Positions 37,873-49,189 of a DNA stretch of 64,000 bases are shown here, in pieces (position 1 is the first letter of the stretch; each line of letters starts with the position of its first letter). This DNA is from Mycoavidus cysteinexigens (GTDB lineage Bacteria; Pseudomonadota; Gammaproteobacteria; Burkholderiales; Burkholderiaceae): the NCBI RefSeq assembly GCF_003966915.1, contig NZ_AP018150.1, positions 62,001-126,000 on the forward strand, given 5' to 3'. The position numbers and the translations under genes are program-made. The notes under the pieces are model-generated. The model searched no databases. It was not told where the DNA came from and was given only the letters and a program-made list of their open reading frames with translations.

Positions 37873-39912
37873 ATGCTGCAAAGCGTGATTCGCCGCGTAA
37901 CTCAAGTATATCGTGTGCTGCTAGTGGGCGGCGCACTCGCAACGCTTGTGAGCTGCAGTACGGCGAATGCTGCGCGTGCGCAGCCAGAAAGTTTGCCGAC
38001 AGAACCCGACGCGATTTTCCTTGCCTTGCGTGAAGCCGCCCAAAAAAATGACGCCCCGCGTGCGTTTGAGCTCGCGCGCCGCCTGCCAGCTTATCCAAGT
38101 CCCTCCTACGTAGAATATTTTGCGCTTAAGCCGCAACTTTTCGATGCATCGGGCCAGGCGCGCTTAAACGCGCCTGATACGTTGATTCTAAATTTCCTAC
38201 AAAAATATGAAGGGCAAGCGATTGCCGATCGGATGCGCAATGATTATTTGCTGGTGCTGGGCGCGCGTCATGCCTGGCATGACTTTGATGAGCAATACCA
38301 GCGCTTTGCGCTAAAAGATGACCTGCAACTTAAATGCTATGCATTGCAAGCGCAGGCGGCGCACGGAAGAGAGGTGGCTGAAGCCGCGCGCGCTTTACTG
38401 GTTGCGCCAAACCGTTATGGCAATGGCTGTGTAGAGCTTATTTCTGTTTTAACGCAAAAAAAACAGTTTGAGCAGGATGATATTTGGCAACAGATCCGGC
38501 TGGCTTATGAAATCAATGAAGTCGCAGTAGGTAACCGGATTGCGGATGCACTAGGGCCTCAGCGTCCGAGTCCAAAACAATTTGCAATGGCGGTGACCCA
38601 ACCCCAGGCTTTGCTTGAGCAAGGTGTACCAATTAATACCGCGGCGCATCAGTTGGCGCTCCTGGCGATTACCCGCATTGCCCGTCAGGACCCGATTTTA
38701 GCCGCAGCAATTTTTACCTCAATCGCAGAGCGCCTAACGCCGCAAGAGCAGGCCACGGGTTGGGGTACGATTGCCTATCGGGCGGCGCTTGAAAAAATCC
38801 CCCTTGCGCCGGATTGGTATCAATTAGCGACGGATGGCTGGTTGTCTAATCCAGCTTACGAATGGCGTGTGCGCGCAGCTTTGTTGGCGGAAAATTGGCC
38901 GATGGTGCTTAAGGCGATTGAAATGATGCCAGGCACTTTACGTCATCAACCTGTTTGGATTTACTGGCAGGGCCGCGGGTTGCGCGCAACCGGCGAAAGT
39001 GCTTTGGCGGTACAGGCTTGGCGGAAAATTGCGTCAAATTTTGATTTTTACGGGCAATTGGCAACTGAAGAGCTCGGCAGGCAGATTGCCTTGCCCCCGA
39101 CCACTGCGCTTGCCGAGCGTGAAGCAGAGATTAAGCGTCTGCAAACGCTGCCTGGTTTTCAGCTTGCCGAGCATTTTTATCGCTTGCAGATGTACTTTGA
39201 AGGTGCGCGGGAATGGAATTGGACTTTGCGCGGTATGAGCGACCGCCAGTTGTTGGCGGCGGCAGAATTAGCGCGGCGGCTTAAGTTATACGACCGCGCG
39301 GTCAATACGGCTGAGCGCACGCGGCAAGAGCATGACTTTAAACTGCGCTATATTGCGCCATTGCGCGATCTTATGGAGCGCAATGCGAAACTAACTGACC
39401 TAGATCCCGCTTGGGCCTATGGCTTAATTCGACAAGAATCACGTTTTATTAGCGATGCGCGTTCTAGTGTTGGGGCAACCGGCTTGATGCAGTTAATGCC
39501 TGGGACGGCGCAACTCGTGGCGCGCAAAATTGGCTTAGGGAAAATATCTAGCGCAAAAATGAATGATGTTGAAACAAATATTCTGTTGGGGATGAATTAT
39601 TTGGCGATGATGTATGCTGAGCTTGATGCTTCGCCCGTGCTTGCTTCGGCGGCTTACAATGCCGGTCCACATCGTGCGCAGAAATGGCGCGCAGCATTAA
39701 CCAGGCCAATTGAAGGCGCTATATTTGCAGAAACCATTCCATTCAATGAAACACGTGATTATGTGAAAAAAGTTTTGGCGAATACAGTTTACTATGCAAC
39801 CTTGTTAAATGGGACTCCACAGTCACTTAAAGCGCGACTTGGCGTAATTGCACCGCAGAATGTGCCTGAAGCCCTGCCACAAAAACCAGATACAACGAAA
39901 CAAATTAATTGA
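37873..39912 (+). CDS. slt: Soluble lytic murein transglycosylase Slt
   Basis: A periplasmic enzyme that cleaves peptidoglycan with anhydro-muramyl products. It has 679 residues: a signal region with a lipobox-like TLVSCS near residue 29, a long alpha-superhelical U-domain (about 50-500), and a C-terminal SLT domain. The catalytic Glu is in YGLIRQESRFISDARS, followed by GATGLMQLMPGTA and ASAAYNAGPHRAQKW. The possible lipobox suggests it could be membrane-anchored. Confidence 0.94.
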   Translation: MLQSVIRRVTQVYRVLLVGGALATLVSCSTANAARAQPESLPTEPDAIFLALREAAQKNDAPRAFELARRLPAYPSPSYVEYFALKPQLFDASGQARLNAPDTLILNFLQKYEGQAIADRMRNDYLLVLGARHAWHDFDEQYQRFALKDDLQLKCYALQAQAAHGREVAEAARALLVAPNRYGNGCVELISVLTQKKQFEQDDIWQQIRLAYEINEVAVGNRIADALGPQRPSPKQFAMAVTQPQALLEQGVPINTAAHQLALLAITRIARQDPILAAAIFTSIAERLTPQEQATGWGTIAYRAALEKIPLAPDWYQLATDGWLSNPAYEWRVRAALLAENWPMVLKAIEMMPGTLRHQPVWIYWQGRGLRATGESALAVQAWRKIASNFDFYGQLATEELGRQIALPPTTALAEREAEIKRLQTLPGFQLAEHFYRLQMYFEGAREWNWTLRGMSDRQLLAAAELARRLKLYDRAVNTAERTRQEHDFKLRYIAPLRDLMERNAKLTDLDPAWAYGLIRQESRFISDARSSVGATGLMQLMPGTAQLVARKIGLGKISSAKMNDVETNILLGMNYLAMMYAELDASPVLASAAYNAGPHRAQKWRAALTRPIEGAIFAETIPFNETRDYVKKVLANTVYYATLLNGTPQSLKARLGVIAPQNVPEALPQKPDTTKQIN

Positions 39913-39969
39913 TTTGCGAACGACTGGCCGTTAAATGAATTCGTTCTTCTCAAACATAAGTAAGATCTG

Positions 39970-41223
39970 ATGAAAATCTATGAGGTAGGCGGGGCGCTGC
40001 GTGATGAGCTACTCGGCCTGTCAGTGCGGGACCGTGATTATGTAGTTGTGGGGGCGACCCCTGAGCAAATGATGCAATTGGGCTATCGGCCGGTGGGGCG
40101 TGATTTTCCTGTATTTCTGCATCCGCGAACGCAATCTGAATATGCATTGGCACGTACTGAGCGTAAAACAGCACGTGGCTATCATGGCTTTCAGTTTTAT
40201 TATGCGCCAGATGTAACCCTTGAGCAGGATTTAGCGCGGCGCGATTTAACAATTAATGCAATGGCGCGCGTCCTCGATGCAAATGGAGCGCCGCTGGGCC
40301 CAGTGCTGGATCCCTTTCAAGGTCAGGCTGATTTGGCGGCGCGCGTTTTGCGCCATGTAGGGGATGCTTTTTCTGAAGATCCGGTGAGAATTTTGCGCTT
40401 AGCGCGTTTTGCGGCGCGCTTTACGGATTTCTCTGTAGCGGATGAGACACTGAGTTTGATGCGCAAAATGGTGGCGCATGGAGAAGTCGACGCGCTAGTG
40501 CCTGAACGTATTTGGCAGGAACTAGCGCGGGGTTTAATGGAAGCTAAACCCTCGCGCATGTTTGCAGTATTGCGCGACTGTGGCGCGTTGGCGCGTATCT
40601 TGCCTGAAGTCGATGCGCTTTATGGCGTGCCGCAGCGCCCTGAATTTCATCCAGAAATTGATACAGGCGTGCATGTGATGATGGCGCTAGATTATGCAGC
40701 GGCCTGTGATTATGCGTTGACAGTGCGGTTTGCGGTATTGACGCATGATTTAGGCAAAGGCAATACGCCGACGCAAATGCTGCCGCGTCATACGGGTCAT
40801 GAAGAGCGTAGCGTTACTCTATTACGGCCGTTATGTAATCGTCTGAAGGTACCCAAAGCGTGCCGTGATTTGGCGCTGCTGGTCGCACGCGAACATGGCA
40901 ATATTCACCGCTCGCTTGAATTTGGCGCGAGCGCCTTAACGCGTTTACTCGAGCGCTGCGATGCCTGGCGTAAACCGGAGCGTCTAGTTGAAATTATGCA
41001 GGCATGTAAAGCGGACGCGCGGGGCCGGCTTGGTTTTGAAACCCTAGCCTACCAGCAAGCCGCGCGCCTCAGCCATGCGCTGGATGCCGCGCGCCAGGTT
41101 GACGCAGGCGCCATTGCTGCATATTGCCACGCAGCGCCGCAGGCCATTAAAGCCGCCTTGCATCGCGCCCGCATAGCCGCGGTTGAGGTAGCGCTTAACC
41201 CGGTTAATGATTTGGCGCTCTGA
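39970..41223 (+). CDS. cca: CCA tRNA nucleotidyltransferase
   Basis: The enzyme adds or repairs the 3' CCA of tRNAs. The protein has 417 residues, matching the long gamma/beta-proteobacterial type. The nucleotidyltransferase start shows GGALRDELLG and the metal-binding RDRDYVV; DLTINAMA and EDPVRILRLARFAARF follow. An HD phosphohydrolase domain is visible (residue 255 on, LTHDLGKG, then HEERSV). It follows slt by 57 bp on the same strand. Confidence 0.96.
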   Translation: MKIYEVGGALRDELLGLSVRDRDYVVVGATPEQMMQLGYRPVGRDFPVFLHPRTQSEYALARTERKTARGYHGFQFYYAPDVTLEQDLARRDLTINAMARVLDANGAPLGPVLDPFQGQADLAARVLRHVGDAFSEDPVRILRLARFAARFTDFSVADETLSLMRKMVAHGEVDALVPERIWQELARGLMEAKPSRMFAVLRDCGALARILPEVDALYGVPQRPEFHPEIDTGVHVMMALDYAAACDYALTVRFAVLTHDLGKGNTPTQMLPRHTGHEERSVTLLRPLCNRLKVPKACRDLALLVAREHGNIHRSLEFGASALTRLLERCDAWRKPERLVEIMQACKADARGRLGFETLAYQQAARLSHALDAARQVDAGAIAAYCHAAPQAIKAALHRARIAAVEVALNPVNDLAL

Positions 41224-41297
41224 AGGTTGGCATAGACGTCACTCGCCAATTTCAGCCGTTTAGCTTGAGGCGATGAGCTATTTTGACCATGCCTATT

Positions 41298-42503
41298 TCA
41301 TAGGGTTAGCGCCCGGTCGCCGTGGCTAAACCCCGATAAACCTTGCTCCATGCCGCGGCCAAACCCAATCACCTTAAAAAGCTCCCCCATCTCAGCTTCT
41401 GACAATAGTTTCTGCATTGCATTGGCCATTGGCAAAAATTCTTGCGGGTTGTTTGCATCAAACTGGGCAAGAAGCTCAGTGATGCCGCAGTTAACCAAAA
41501 AGCGCGCTTGCGATGTATAGCCGAGTAAATCCACGCCGGTCTCAAGAGCTGCTTGTGCGATGCCTGAGAATTCAACGTGGGCTGTAATATCTTGTAGGCC
41601 CGGATAAAAAAATGGGTCAGTATGGGCGTAATGCCGGTAATGGCACATCAAGGTGCCGGTGCTGCGCTGCGGGTGATAGTACTCGTGGTTCGGGAAACCA
41701 TAGTCAATCAGCAAGAGTGCGCCGCGCTGCAACATTTGACAAACCGTGCGGGTAAAGGCATGTGCCGCTTCGTGCTGCTCCGTCAGATAGTCCCCTGCGC
41801 TGTCGATTACTGCAAATTGTGCCTTAGCGTGGTCATTGGCGTCTGGGCTGAGCGGTTGATCGCGCCATTCTAATGGGCTGCCAGGGGTGCTGTGGCGTGT
41901 CACGCCACGCTCAAACCAAATTCCTGATTTGCGCGTAAAAAGCCTGACCGGCATGGCATCTAATACTTCATTGCCAAGAATCACGCCATCAAATGTAGCG
42001 GGCAAACTATCTAGCCACTGTACGCGTGTTGCGGCATCCGGCAGCGTCGCCAGTGTCGAGCGCTGTTGGGCGCGTAACGCGCCAGACAATTCGACAATCG
42101 TGTAACGTTCGCAGCGCACGCCGAGCGCATCGAGGGCAGGCAGTAATTGCGCCGCGAGCGCGCCGCTACCGGCACCGAACTCCATCACCTGTTGCGTGCC
42201 AGACGCAGTCAGCGCTTCAGCCACAGCACGCGCCAGGGTCTGGGCGAACAGTGGGGACAATTCAGGCGCTGTAATAAAATCACTGCCATCGCCTGCGTGC
42301 CGGCCGAATTTGCTTAAGCTATTGCTGTAATACCCTAAGCCCGGAGTGTATAGGGCAAGCTCCATATAGCGATTAAATGGGAGCCAACCGCCGGCCTGGT
42401 CAAGGGCTGCATCAATCTGTACGCGTAGCATTTGAGAGAGAGCTCGCGCAGCGTCATCGGGTGCAGGTAAACTAGCGGATTCGTAAAAATTCGTCTTCAT
42501 CAT
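41298..42503 (-). CDS. SAM-dependent methyltransferase, MidA/NDUFAF7-like (COG1565)
   Basis: A class I methyltransferase of 401 residues. The N-terminal FNRYMELALYTPGLGYYS is the hallmark of this family, followed by DFITAPELSPLFAQTLA and the SAM site VMEFGAGSGALAAQLLP near residue 103. GNEVLDAMPVRLF and LLIDYGFPNHEYYHPQRSTGTL are further family blocks. The human homologue methylates a complex I subunit; the bacterial target is not settled. It is divergent from folB. Confidence 0.92.
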   Translation of the reverse strand: MMKTNFYESASLPAPDDAARALSQMLRVQIDAALDQAGGWLPFNRYMELALYTPGLGYYSNSLSKFGRHAGDGSDFITAPELSPLFAQTLARAVAEALTASGTQQVMEFGAGSGALAAQLLPALDALGVRCERYTIVELSGALRAQQRSTLATLPDAATRVQWLDSLPATFDGVILGNEVLDAMPVRLFTRKSGIWFERGVTRHSTPGSPLEWRDQPLSPDANDHAKAQFAVIDSAGDYLTEQHEAAHAFTRTVCQMLQRGALLLIDYGFPNHEYYHPQRSTGTLMCHYRHYAHTDPFFYPGLQDITAHVEFSGIAQAALETGVDLLGYTSQARFLVNCGITELLAQFDANNPQEFLPMANAMQKLLSEAEMGELFKVIGFGRGMEQGLSGFSHGDRALTL

Positions 42504-42576
42504 GTCATTTTAAATGACCCCGGCGCTGGATGGAGGCGGCCGTTAAAAATAGCGCCAATTAGATGTATAAAAAACT

Positions 42577-42978
42577 ATGCTTAATTCTCTTACCGATGCG
42601 CAACGGGCCGATTGCCGACGACTTTTTCTGCGGGATTATGCCATTCAACTCTTGATTGGCGTCCATCCATTCGAGAAAAAAAGTCCGCAGCGCGTAGTCG
42701 TTAATGTCGAATTATGGGTTCCGTTGACTGCCTCTACTCCTGCCATGGATGCCTTAAGTGAAGTGGTGGACTACAATTTGATGCGCGATACGATTGCATC
42801 GTATGCTAACGGCAAGCATATTCATTTATTGGAGACATTATGTGATGATGCGGCCAAGCGCATGCTTGCGCATCCTCACGTGCGCGCAGTGCGGGTGTGT
42901 GCCGAGAAGCCGGATATTTATCCTGATTGCGCAGCCGTGGGTGTCGAAGTGTTTCGTTGCAAGGAAGTTGTAAAATGA
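42577..42978 (+). CDS. folB: Dihydroneopterin aldolase FolB
   Basis: FolB cleaves dihydroneopterin in folate synthesis. It has 133 residues with [29 protein letters not shown] near residue 20, typical of FolB, and the catalytic lysine region [20 protein letters not shown] near the end. Its TGA overlaps the ttcA ATG (ATGA). Confidence 0.93.
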   Translation: MLNSLTDAQRADCRRLFLRDYAIQLLIGVHPFEKKSPQRVVVNVELWVPLTASTPAMDALSEVVDYNLMRDTIASYANGKHIHLLETLCDDAAKRMLAHPHVRAVRVCAEKPDIYPDCAAVGVEVFRCKEVVK

Positions 42979-43982
42979 ATGGTCCTGACAATATACAGGA
43001 AGCGCATGCAGAGTCTGCTGAGGCGGCAACTCATGCGGCTGGCAAAAATGGCGCGCGCATACTCAGTCGCCGCGCCCAAAAAGATGCCTACGAGAATAAT
43101 AAACTATACAAGCGGTTGGCGCGGCAGGTTGGTCAAGCGATCGCTGACTATCAAATGATTGAGGCCGGCGATAAAGTAATGGTTTGCCTATCCGGTGGCA
43201 AAGATAGTTATGCATTGCTTGATATCTTGCTTAGATTGCGCGAACGCGCCCCGGTACATTTTGATCTTGTCGCGGTTAACCTGGATCAAAAACAGCCGGG
43301 CTTTCCAGACCACATATTGCCTGAATATTTAACCCAAAAGGGCGTGCCGTTTCATATTGAAAATCAAGATACCTACAGTATTGTTAAACGCTTGGTGCCG
43401 GAAGGAAAAACCACATGTTCATTATGTTCACGTCTACGGCGCGGGATTTTATATCGTGTAGCAAGCGAGTTGGGCGCGACCAAGATTGCACTTGGCCATC
43501 ATCGTGATGATATTCTTGAAACCTTACTTTTGAATTTGTTTTATGGCGGCAAACTCAAAGGTATGCCGCCAAAATTACAATCAGACAACGGAAAACATAT
43601 CGTTATCCGTCCGCTTGCCTATGTAAAAGAAACCGATCTAGAAGATTATGCCGCATTGCGACAATTCCCCATCATTCCATGTAATTTATGCGGTAGCCAG
43701 CCCAATTTAAAACGCGCTGAAATGAAAAGCTTAATTCGTGATTGGGAGAAAAACTATCCGGGTCGAGTTGAGAGCATGTTCAATGCGTTGGCGCATGTGA
43801 TTCCGTCGCATCTGATGGACCGCGAGCTATTTGAATTTGCTCAGCTACGTGTAACCGGCGTTGTGCCGGCCCATGGCGATATTGCATTCGATGATGAACC
43901 GTGTAGTGTTGGGCAGATTGAAACAGGAGTACAAGATACGTTTCCCCTCAGTTTGCAGCCTCTGCTACGCACAGCGCCATGA
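42975..43982 (+). CDS. ttcA: tRNA 2-thiocytidine biosynthesis protein TtcA
   Basis: TtcA thiolates cytidine 32 of tRNA, using an iron-sulfur cluster. The product has 335 residues from the ATG overlapping the folB stop; the frame extends 16 codons upstream inside folB, which is less likely. The PP-loop [13 protein letters not shown] is near residue 73. Cysteines of the cluster-binding CSLC (near 154) and CNLC (near 236) are present, as is [15 protein letters not shown]. Confidence 0.95.
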   Translation: MNGPDNIQEAHAESAEAATHAAGKNGARILSRRAQKDAYENNKLYKRLARQVGQAIADYQMIEAGDKVMVCLSGGKDSYALLDILLRLRERAPVHFDLVAVNLDQKQPGFPDHILPEYLTQKGVPFHIENQDTYSIVKRLVPEGKTTCSLCSRLRRGILYRVASELGATKIALGHHRDDILETLLLNLFYGGKLKGMPPKLQSDNGKHIVIRPLAYVKETDLEDYAALRQFPIIPCNLCGSQPNLKRAEMKSLIRDWEKNYPGRVESMFNALAHVIPSHLMDRELFEFAQLRVTGVVPAHGDIAFDDEPCSVGQIETGVQDTFPLSLQPLLRTAP

Positions 43983-44033
43983 TAAAATAATTTTATTAGA
44001 TTCCTCACCCTAGTTTAACTCTCTGCGCGCATT

Positions 44034-45407
44034 GTGAATATTGTGATCCTGGCGGCTGGTGAAGGTAAGCGTATGCGCTCAGCCTTACCCAAAGTGCTCC
44101 ATCTGTTGGCGGGCCAGCCGCTGCTTTGTCACGTTCTTGATACCGCGCGTGCATTGCAGCCGGCAAAAATTGTCGTGGTGGTTGGGCATGGTGCGCAGGC
44201 AGTGCAGCATGCCGTCGCTATGCCCGAAGTCGAATTCGTTATACAAGAGCAACAGTTAGGGACTGGCCACGCAGTGCAACAGGCACTGCCATTGCTGGAC
44301 CATTCTATGCCAGTGCTGGTGCTATATGGCGATGTACCTCTGATTAGCGTGTCCACACTTGAGCGGCTCATTAAACAAGCCAGTGCGGACCCTAATGCGC
44401 AGCGTTGTGCAGTTTTGACGGCGAAACTTGCGGAACCCAGCGGTTATGGGCGTATCGTGCGTGAACCGATGGGGCGCGTGGTGCGTATTGTGGAGCAAAA
44501 AGATGCCAGCCCTGAAGAATGCAAAATCAACGAAGTGAATACCGGCATCATGCTGCTGCCCGGCGCTCGCATTGCCAATTGGCTTGCCGAACTGAACAAT
44601 CATAATGCTCAGCACGAATATTATCTAACTGATGTGATTGAACGTGCGATTGCCGACAATTTAGAAGTTGTCACGACTCAGCCTGACAATGTATCCGAAA
44701 CGATGGGGGTGAATAACAAGCTGCAACTGGCGTTACTTGAGCGTATTTATCAGCGCCAGTTAGCAGACGCATTACTGGATGACGGTGTGATGCTGGCGGA
44801 TCCAGCACGGATTGATATACGTGGCGCACTCACCTGTGGCCGTGAGGTGTCAATTGATGTGAATTGTGTGTTTGAAGGTGCTGTGCGGTTAGCGGATGAC
44901 GTGAGTATTGGTCCGCATTGTGTGCTGAAAAACGCCGTGATTGGCGCTGGGGCAAAAATTAATGCATTTACGCATATCGAAGGTGCGCACATCGGAGAGC
45001 GTGCCGTGATTGGTCCGTATGCACGGCTGCGGCCAGGCGCAAGACTTGCAGAAGATACTCATATTGGTAATTTTGTCGAGGTTAAAAACGCCATGCTTGG
45101 TACGGGTTCAAAGGCGAACCATCTGAGCTATATCGGTGACGCAACCGTCGGTGCGCATGTCAATCTAGGTGCGGGTACGATCACCTGCAACTATGATGGT
45201 GCGCAAAAGCATTGCACGGTCATTGAAGATAATGTATTTGTGGGTTCTGCGACGCAACTTGTTGCACCAGTCAAGATTGCACAGGGGGTAACGATCGCGG
45301 CAGGTACAACCATTTGGAAGGATGTACCCGCTGGCGCCCTCGCGCTTAACGAAAAAACGCAAATCGCTAAAGCTGATTATGTACGGCCTAGCAAAAGAAA
45401 AGATTGA
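44034..45407 (+). CDS. glmU: Bifunctional GlcNAc-1-P uridyltransferase / GlcN-1-P acetyltransferase GlmU
   Basis: GlmU makes UDP-GlcNAc for peptidoglycan and LPS. It has 457 residues from a GTG start. The N-terminal pyrophosphorylase carries [18 protein letters not shown] and [13 protein letters not shown] and YGDVPL. The C-terminal left-handed beta-helix acetyltransferase shows hexapeptide repeats, [20 protein letters not shown] and [11 protein letters not shown]. glmS follows on the same strand after 63 bp. Confidence 0.97.
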   Translation: MNIVILAAGEGKRMRSALPKVLHLLAGQPLLCHVLDTARALQPAKIVVVVGHGAQAVQHAVAMPEVEFVIQEQQLGTGHAVQQALPLLDHSMPVLVLYGDVPLISVSTLERLIKQASADPNAQRCAVLTAKLAEPSGYGRIVREPMGRVVRIVEQKDASPEECKINEVNTGIMLLPGARIANWLAELNNHNAQHEYYLTDVIERAIADNLEVVTTQPDNVSETMGVNNKLQLALLERIYQRQLADALLDDGVMLADPARIDIRGALTCGREVSIDVNCVFEGAVRLADDVSIGPHCVLKNAVIGAGAKINAFTHIEGAHIGERAVIGPYARLRPGARLAEDTHIGNFVEVKNAMLGTGSKANHLSYIGDATVGAHVNLGAGTITCNYDGAQKHCTVIEDNVFVGSATQLVAPVKIAQGVTIAAGTTIWKDVPAGALALNEKTQIAKADYVRPSKRKD

Positions 45408-45470
45408 TGAGGATTAAAATCCACAGCTCGCCAACTTTCGTTATTCAACTTTTATCACCCTGAGTCTTAT

Positions 45471-47288
45471 ATGTGTGGCATTGTCGGCGCTGTTGCGCAG
45501 CGTAATATTGTTCCAGTCCTAATCGAAGGGCTGCGGCGGCTTGAATACCGCGGCTATGATTCATGTGGCGTAGCCGTGCTGGCCGAGAAAACGCTGCGCC
45601 GCGCGCGTAGTGTGTCGCGTGTCGCTCATCTAGCCGCTGAGGCGCAAACGACACACTTAACGGGCGATATAGGGATTGCGCATACGCGTTGGGCAACCCA
45701 TGGTGCGCCGGTCACGGATAATGCGCATCCGATTTTCTCACGCGATACGATTGCGCTGGTGCACAATGGCATCATCGAGAATTACGAGGCCCTGCGTGAA
45801 GCGCTACAAGCACAGGGCTATGAGTTTATCAGTCAAACAGATACTGAAGTCATTGCTCATTTGATTCATAGTTTGTATAACGGCGACTTGTTTAGCGCGG
45901 TACGCGCAGCGGTACGGCAACTACATGGCGCTTTTGCAATCGCCGTTTTTAGTCGCGATGAACCCCACTATATTGTGGGTGCGCGGCAAGGTTCGCCACT
46001 GGTAGTCGGGGTGGGTGACAATGAGCATTTCCTGGCTTCCGATGCGTTGGCGCTTGCGGGTAGCACCGAGCGCTTTATTTTTCTTGAAGAAGGCGATGTC
46101 GTGCAACTTTCACGTACGACAGCCCGCATTGCTGATCACACGGGCGCTATTGTGGAGCGCGAAATGCGTACCGTCACAGCCTATGGCAGTGCGGTTGAGC
46201 TCGGACCCTATCGCCATTTTATGCAAAAGGAAATTTTTGAGCAGCCGCGTGCGATCGCGGACACCCTTCCAGTGGCGGAGGCATTCACACCTGCACATTT
46301 TGGTGCACAAGCTGAGCAGGTATTTGAGGGGATTGATAGCCTCTTGATACTGGCTTGCGGTACCAGTTATTACGCTGGCTTAACGGCTAAATATTGGTTT
46401 GAATCAATGGTTGCGCTGCCGACTCAGGTTGAAATTGCCAGTGAATATCGTTATCGAGATTCAGTACCCAATCCAAATAGTTTAGTCGTGGTTATTTCGC
46501 AGTCCGGCGAGACCGCCGATACACTAGCTGCGTTAAAGCATGCACAAGCGCTGGGGCACACCCGTACGCTAGCGATCTGTAATGTTGCCACCAGCGCAAT
46601 GGTGCGGCAGACGGCGCTTGCATTTTTGACGCACGCAGGTACAGAAATAGGTGTTGCCTCAACCAAAGCTTTTACGACACAACTGGTCGCCCTTTTTATG
46701 CTGGCCGTCACCTTGGGTAAACTAAGAGGGCGAATTGCGGCACATACCGAAGAAATTTATCTCAAACAACTCCGTCATTTGCCTGTTGCCTTAAACCATG
46801 TGCTTGCGCTGGAGCCGCAAATCATTGCCTGGGCTGATCAATTTGCCTCTAAAGAAAACGCGCTCTTTCTGGGGCGTGGCCTGCACTACCCAATTGCGCT
46901 TGAGGGCGCGCTCAAGCTCAAAGAAATTTCGTATATTCACGCCGAAGCTTATCCCGCTGGCGAACTCAAGCATGGCCCACTGGCGCTGGTCACTCGCGCC
47001 ATGCCTGTTGTCACAGTTGCGCCAAACGATGCGTTGCTTGAAAAATTGAAATCGAATATGCAAGAAGTGCGCGCGCGCGGTGGCGAGCTGTATGTGTTTG
47101 CCGATGCCGATACGCGCATCGTCAATGGCGAAGGTTTACATGTGATCAGGCTGCCTGAGCATTACGGCTGGCTGTCCCCGATTCTGCACGTCATACCGTT
47201 GCAATTGCTAGCCTATCATACAGCATGCGCACGCGGCACCGATGTTGATAAACCTAGAAATCTTGCAAAATCCGTGACGGTTGAGTGA
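45471..47288 (+). CDS. glmS: Glutamine-fructose-6-phosphate aminotransferase GlmS
   Basis: GlmS makes glucosamine-6-phosphate, the entry point to UDP-GlcNAc. It has 605 residues. The N-terminal nucleophile Cys2 is in MCGIVGAV, with the glutaminase motif [12 protein letters not shown] and [12 protein letters not shown]. Two SIS domains follow ([42 protein letters not shown]), and the end [11 protein letters not shown] is the family tail. No glmS ribozyme is apparent in the 63-bp gap upstream. Confidence 0.97.
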   Translation: MCGIVGAVAQRNIVPVLIEGLRRLEYRGYDSCGVAVLAEKTLRRARSVSRVAHLAAEAQTTHLTGDIGIAHTRWATHGAPVTDNAHPIFSRDTIALVHNGIIENYEALREALQAQGYEFISQTDTEVIAHLIHSLYNGDLFSAVRAAVRQLHGAFAIAVFSRDEPHYIVGARQGSPLVVGVGDNEHFLASDALALAGSTERFIFLEEGDVVQLSRTTARIADHTGAIVEREMRTVTAYGSAVELGPYRHFMQKEIFEQPRAIADTLPVAEAFTPAHFGAQAEQVFEGIDSLLILACGTSYYAGLTAKYWFESMVALPTQVEIASEYRYRDSVPNPNSLVVVISQSGETADTLAALKHAQALGHTRTLAICNVATSAMVRQTALAFLTHAGTEIGVASTKAFTTQLVALFMLAVTLGKLRGRIAAHTEEIYLKQLRHLPVALNHVLALEPQIIAWADQFASKENALFLGRGLHYPIALEGALKLKEISYIHAEAYPAGELKHGPLALVTRAMPVVTVAPNDALLEKLKSNMQEVRARGGELYVFADADTRIVNGEGLHVIRLPEHYGWLSPILHVIPLQLLAYHTACARGTDVDKPRNLAKSVTVE

Positions 47289-47341
47289 AACGAATCAACT
47301 TATATTTTTAACGGTTGAGAATTGGATCTATATTTTTGCGA

Positions 47342-48286
47342 TTACGTCTTTAAACCGGTCATTTCATTTACGCCAAGTCGCAAATTCATGCATTGAATTG
47401 CCGCCCCTGAAGCGCCTTTGCCAAGGTTATCCAGTCTAGCGATGACGATAATCCGGTCCTGGTTGCCAAATACAAAAAGATCAACGCGGTTAGTGCTATT
47501 AGATGCCTGCACGTTAAAAAAACCTTCATCAAGATTAATTGCGTGATTAAATGGCGCAACGCGAATAAACGGTTCATTCTCATAATATTCAGCAAGCACC
47601 GCCTGAATTTGCTGAGGGCCAATGCCGCGCGCAAGATGGCGTGGGTAAAAGCAAGTGGTAACCGCCAAACCTTGATAGAAAGAAGCCACAATCGGAGTGA
47701 AGATTGGTGCTGCGGCAAGTCCGGCGTGCAGCGTCATTTCTGGCAAATGTTTGTGTTCAAGGCCAAGTGCATAAGGTCTCGGACTCGTCAGTAGCGGGTT
47801 TTCACCTTGCTCATAAGCCGCAATCATTTGTTTGCCGCCACCGCTATACCCCGTAATTGAGTGGCTGCTCAGTGGGCAATCAGGCGGCATGATGCCTTTG
47901 GCGATGAGAGGATGGACCGAGAGAATGAACGCGGATGCATGGCAACCGGGTACGGCAATGCGCTGTGCCGTACGGATGCGGGTGCGTTGTGCTGGACTAA
48001 GCTCTGGTAGTCCATAGGCCCAATCATTTTGGGTGCGAAAAGCGGTGCTAGCATCGATAATGCAGGTATCAGGATTGTCGACCAGCGTGACCGATTCGCG
48101 CGCTGCGGTATCGGGTAAGCATAAAAAGGTCACATCTGAGGCATTGATAAGCGCGCGCCGCTGGGCCACATCTTTGCGCTTATCTTCATCAATCCGCAAG
48201 ATTTCAATCTCGCTGCGGGCCGCAAGATATTCAAAAATCTTCAGACCCGTGGTGCCTTCCTGCCCGTCAACAAATACTTTAATCAT
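47342..48286 (-). CDS. argC: N-acetyl-gamma-glutamyl-phosphate reductase ArgC (type 2)
   Basis: ArgC reduces N-acetylglutamyl phosphate in arginine synthesis. At 314 residues it is the short type 2 form. The NADP site [16 protein letters not shown] opens the protein, the catalytic Cys115 lies in [10 protein letters not shown], and [13 protein letters not shown] follows. It overlaps the pyrE stop by one base, so it is the second gene of a pyrE-argC unit. No other arg genes are in the window. Confidence 0.94.
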   Translation of the reverse strand: MIKVFVDGQEGTTGLKIFEYLAARSEIEILRIDEDKRKDVAQRRALINASDVTFLCLPDTAARESVTLVDNPDTCIIDASTAFRTQNDWAYGLPELSPAQRTRIRTAQRIAVPGCHASAFILSVHPLIAKGIMPPDCPLSSHSITGYSGGGKQMIAAYEQGENPLLTSPRPYALGLEHKHLPEMTLHAGLAAAPIFTPIVASFYQGLAVTTCFYPRHLARGIGPQQIQAVLAEYYENEPFIRVAPFNHAINLDEGFFNVQASNSTNRVDLFVFGNQDRIIVIARLDNLGKGASGAAIQCMNLRLGVNEMTGLKT

Positions 48287-48969
48287 TACACCACCGTTTC
48301 AGAGCCACCGTGCGCAGCTGACCATGCGGCAGGCGCATGTAAGAATTTCTCGACTTCATCGAGCGTAGCAGGATCGAAATAATTGAGTGACTTGGCCACA
48401 CGCAGAACATCCCACCAGGTGGCAAGCGCATGCAGTTCAACCCCGATGTCTTTTAACACGGTTCGACTTTCGGCAAATATATCGTAATGAAACAGTACAA
48501 AGACATGGTTAACTTGAGCGCCTGCGGTACGCAGCGCCGCACAAAAATTAAGCTTGCTGCGGCTATCTGTAGTTAAATCTTCCACCAGCAGAACACGCGC
48601 TCCTTCGGTGAGATGGCCTTCAATCTGCGCGTTCCGGCCAAAGCCTTTAGGTTTTTTCCGCACATATTGCATGGGCAGCATCAAACGATCAGCAATCCAG
48701 GCGGCAAATGGGATGCCGGCGGTCTCACCGCCCGCTACTGCATCAAGCTCTTCAAACCCAATTTCATTTAGAATGGTTGATTCAGCCATTGACATGAGCA
48801 TGCGGCGCGCGCGTGGAAACGAAATAAGTTTGCGGCAGTCGATATACACTGGGCTGGCTCGGCCAGAAGTCAACATAAAAGGGTTGACGGTATTAAAATG
48901 CACTGCTTGTACTTCTAGCAGAATTTTCGCTGTGGTATCAGCAATTAATTGGCGATCAAAGCCTATCAT
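48286..48969 (-). CDS. pyrE: Orotate phosphoribosyltransferase PyrE
   Basis: PyrE joins orotate and PRPP in UMP synthesis. The protein has 227 residues with [19 protein letters not shown] near residue 31, [16 protein letters not shown] near 82, and the PRPP motif [14 protein letters not shown] near 125. argC overlaps its stop. A hairpin with a T-tract lies about 50 bp upstream of the start and might be an attenuator. Confidence 0.94.
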   Translation of the reverse strand: MIGFDRQLIADTTAKILLEVQAVHFNTVNPFMLTSGRASPVYIDCRKLISFPRARRMLMSMAESTILNEIGFEELDAVAGGETAGIPFAAWIADRLMLPMQYVRKKPKGFGRNAQIEGHLTEGARVLLVEDLTTDSRSKLNFCAALRTAGAQVNHVFVLFHYDIFAESRTVLKDIGVELHALATWWDVLRVAKSLNYFDPATLDEVEKFLHAPAAWSAAHGGSETVV

Positions 48970-49015
48970 GGCACGTCCTATCTGAGCAGAACTCTCATTT
49001 TACCTAGAATATACG

Positions 49016-49042
49016 TAAAAATTTTCGCTTGATGGCGAAAAT
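49016..49042 (-). promoter_or_regulatory. Attenuator-like hairpin upstream of pyrE
   Basis: On the minus strand attttcgc (49042-49035) pairs with gcgaaaat (49028-49021) around a 6-nt loop and continues into a T-run ending near 49016. This has the form of a weak intrinsic terminator 47 bp before the pyrE start. The stem is AT-rich, so its strength is doubtful. Confidence 0.35.
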
Positions 49043-49189
49043 AAATCACAAAAATACTGCATTTACTCTTATTTGCCGCCTTGCGGTGTACACTAAGTCC
49101 CCCGCGATGATGAGCGAATTCATTTCCGTCTAGCGTCGGGCAGCCTAATTCCTTTGGGCTTAAAATCAACGAAATTACAGGTTAGATGT

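Noticed and set aside
45408-45470. Possible glmS ribozyme before glmS
   Set aside because: The gap is only 63 bp with no matching structure, and the ribozyme is a feature of Gram-positive lineages.
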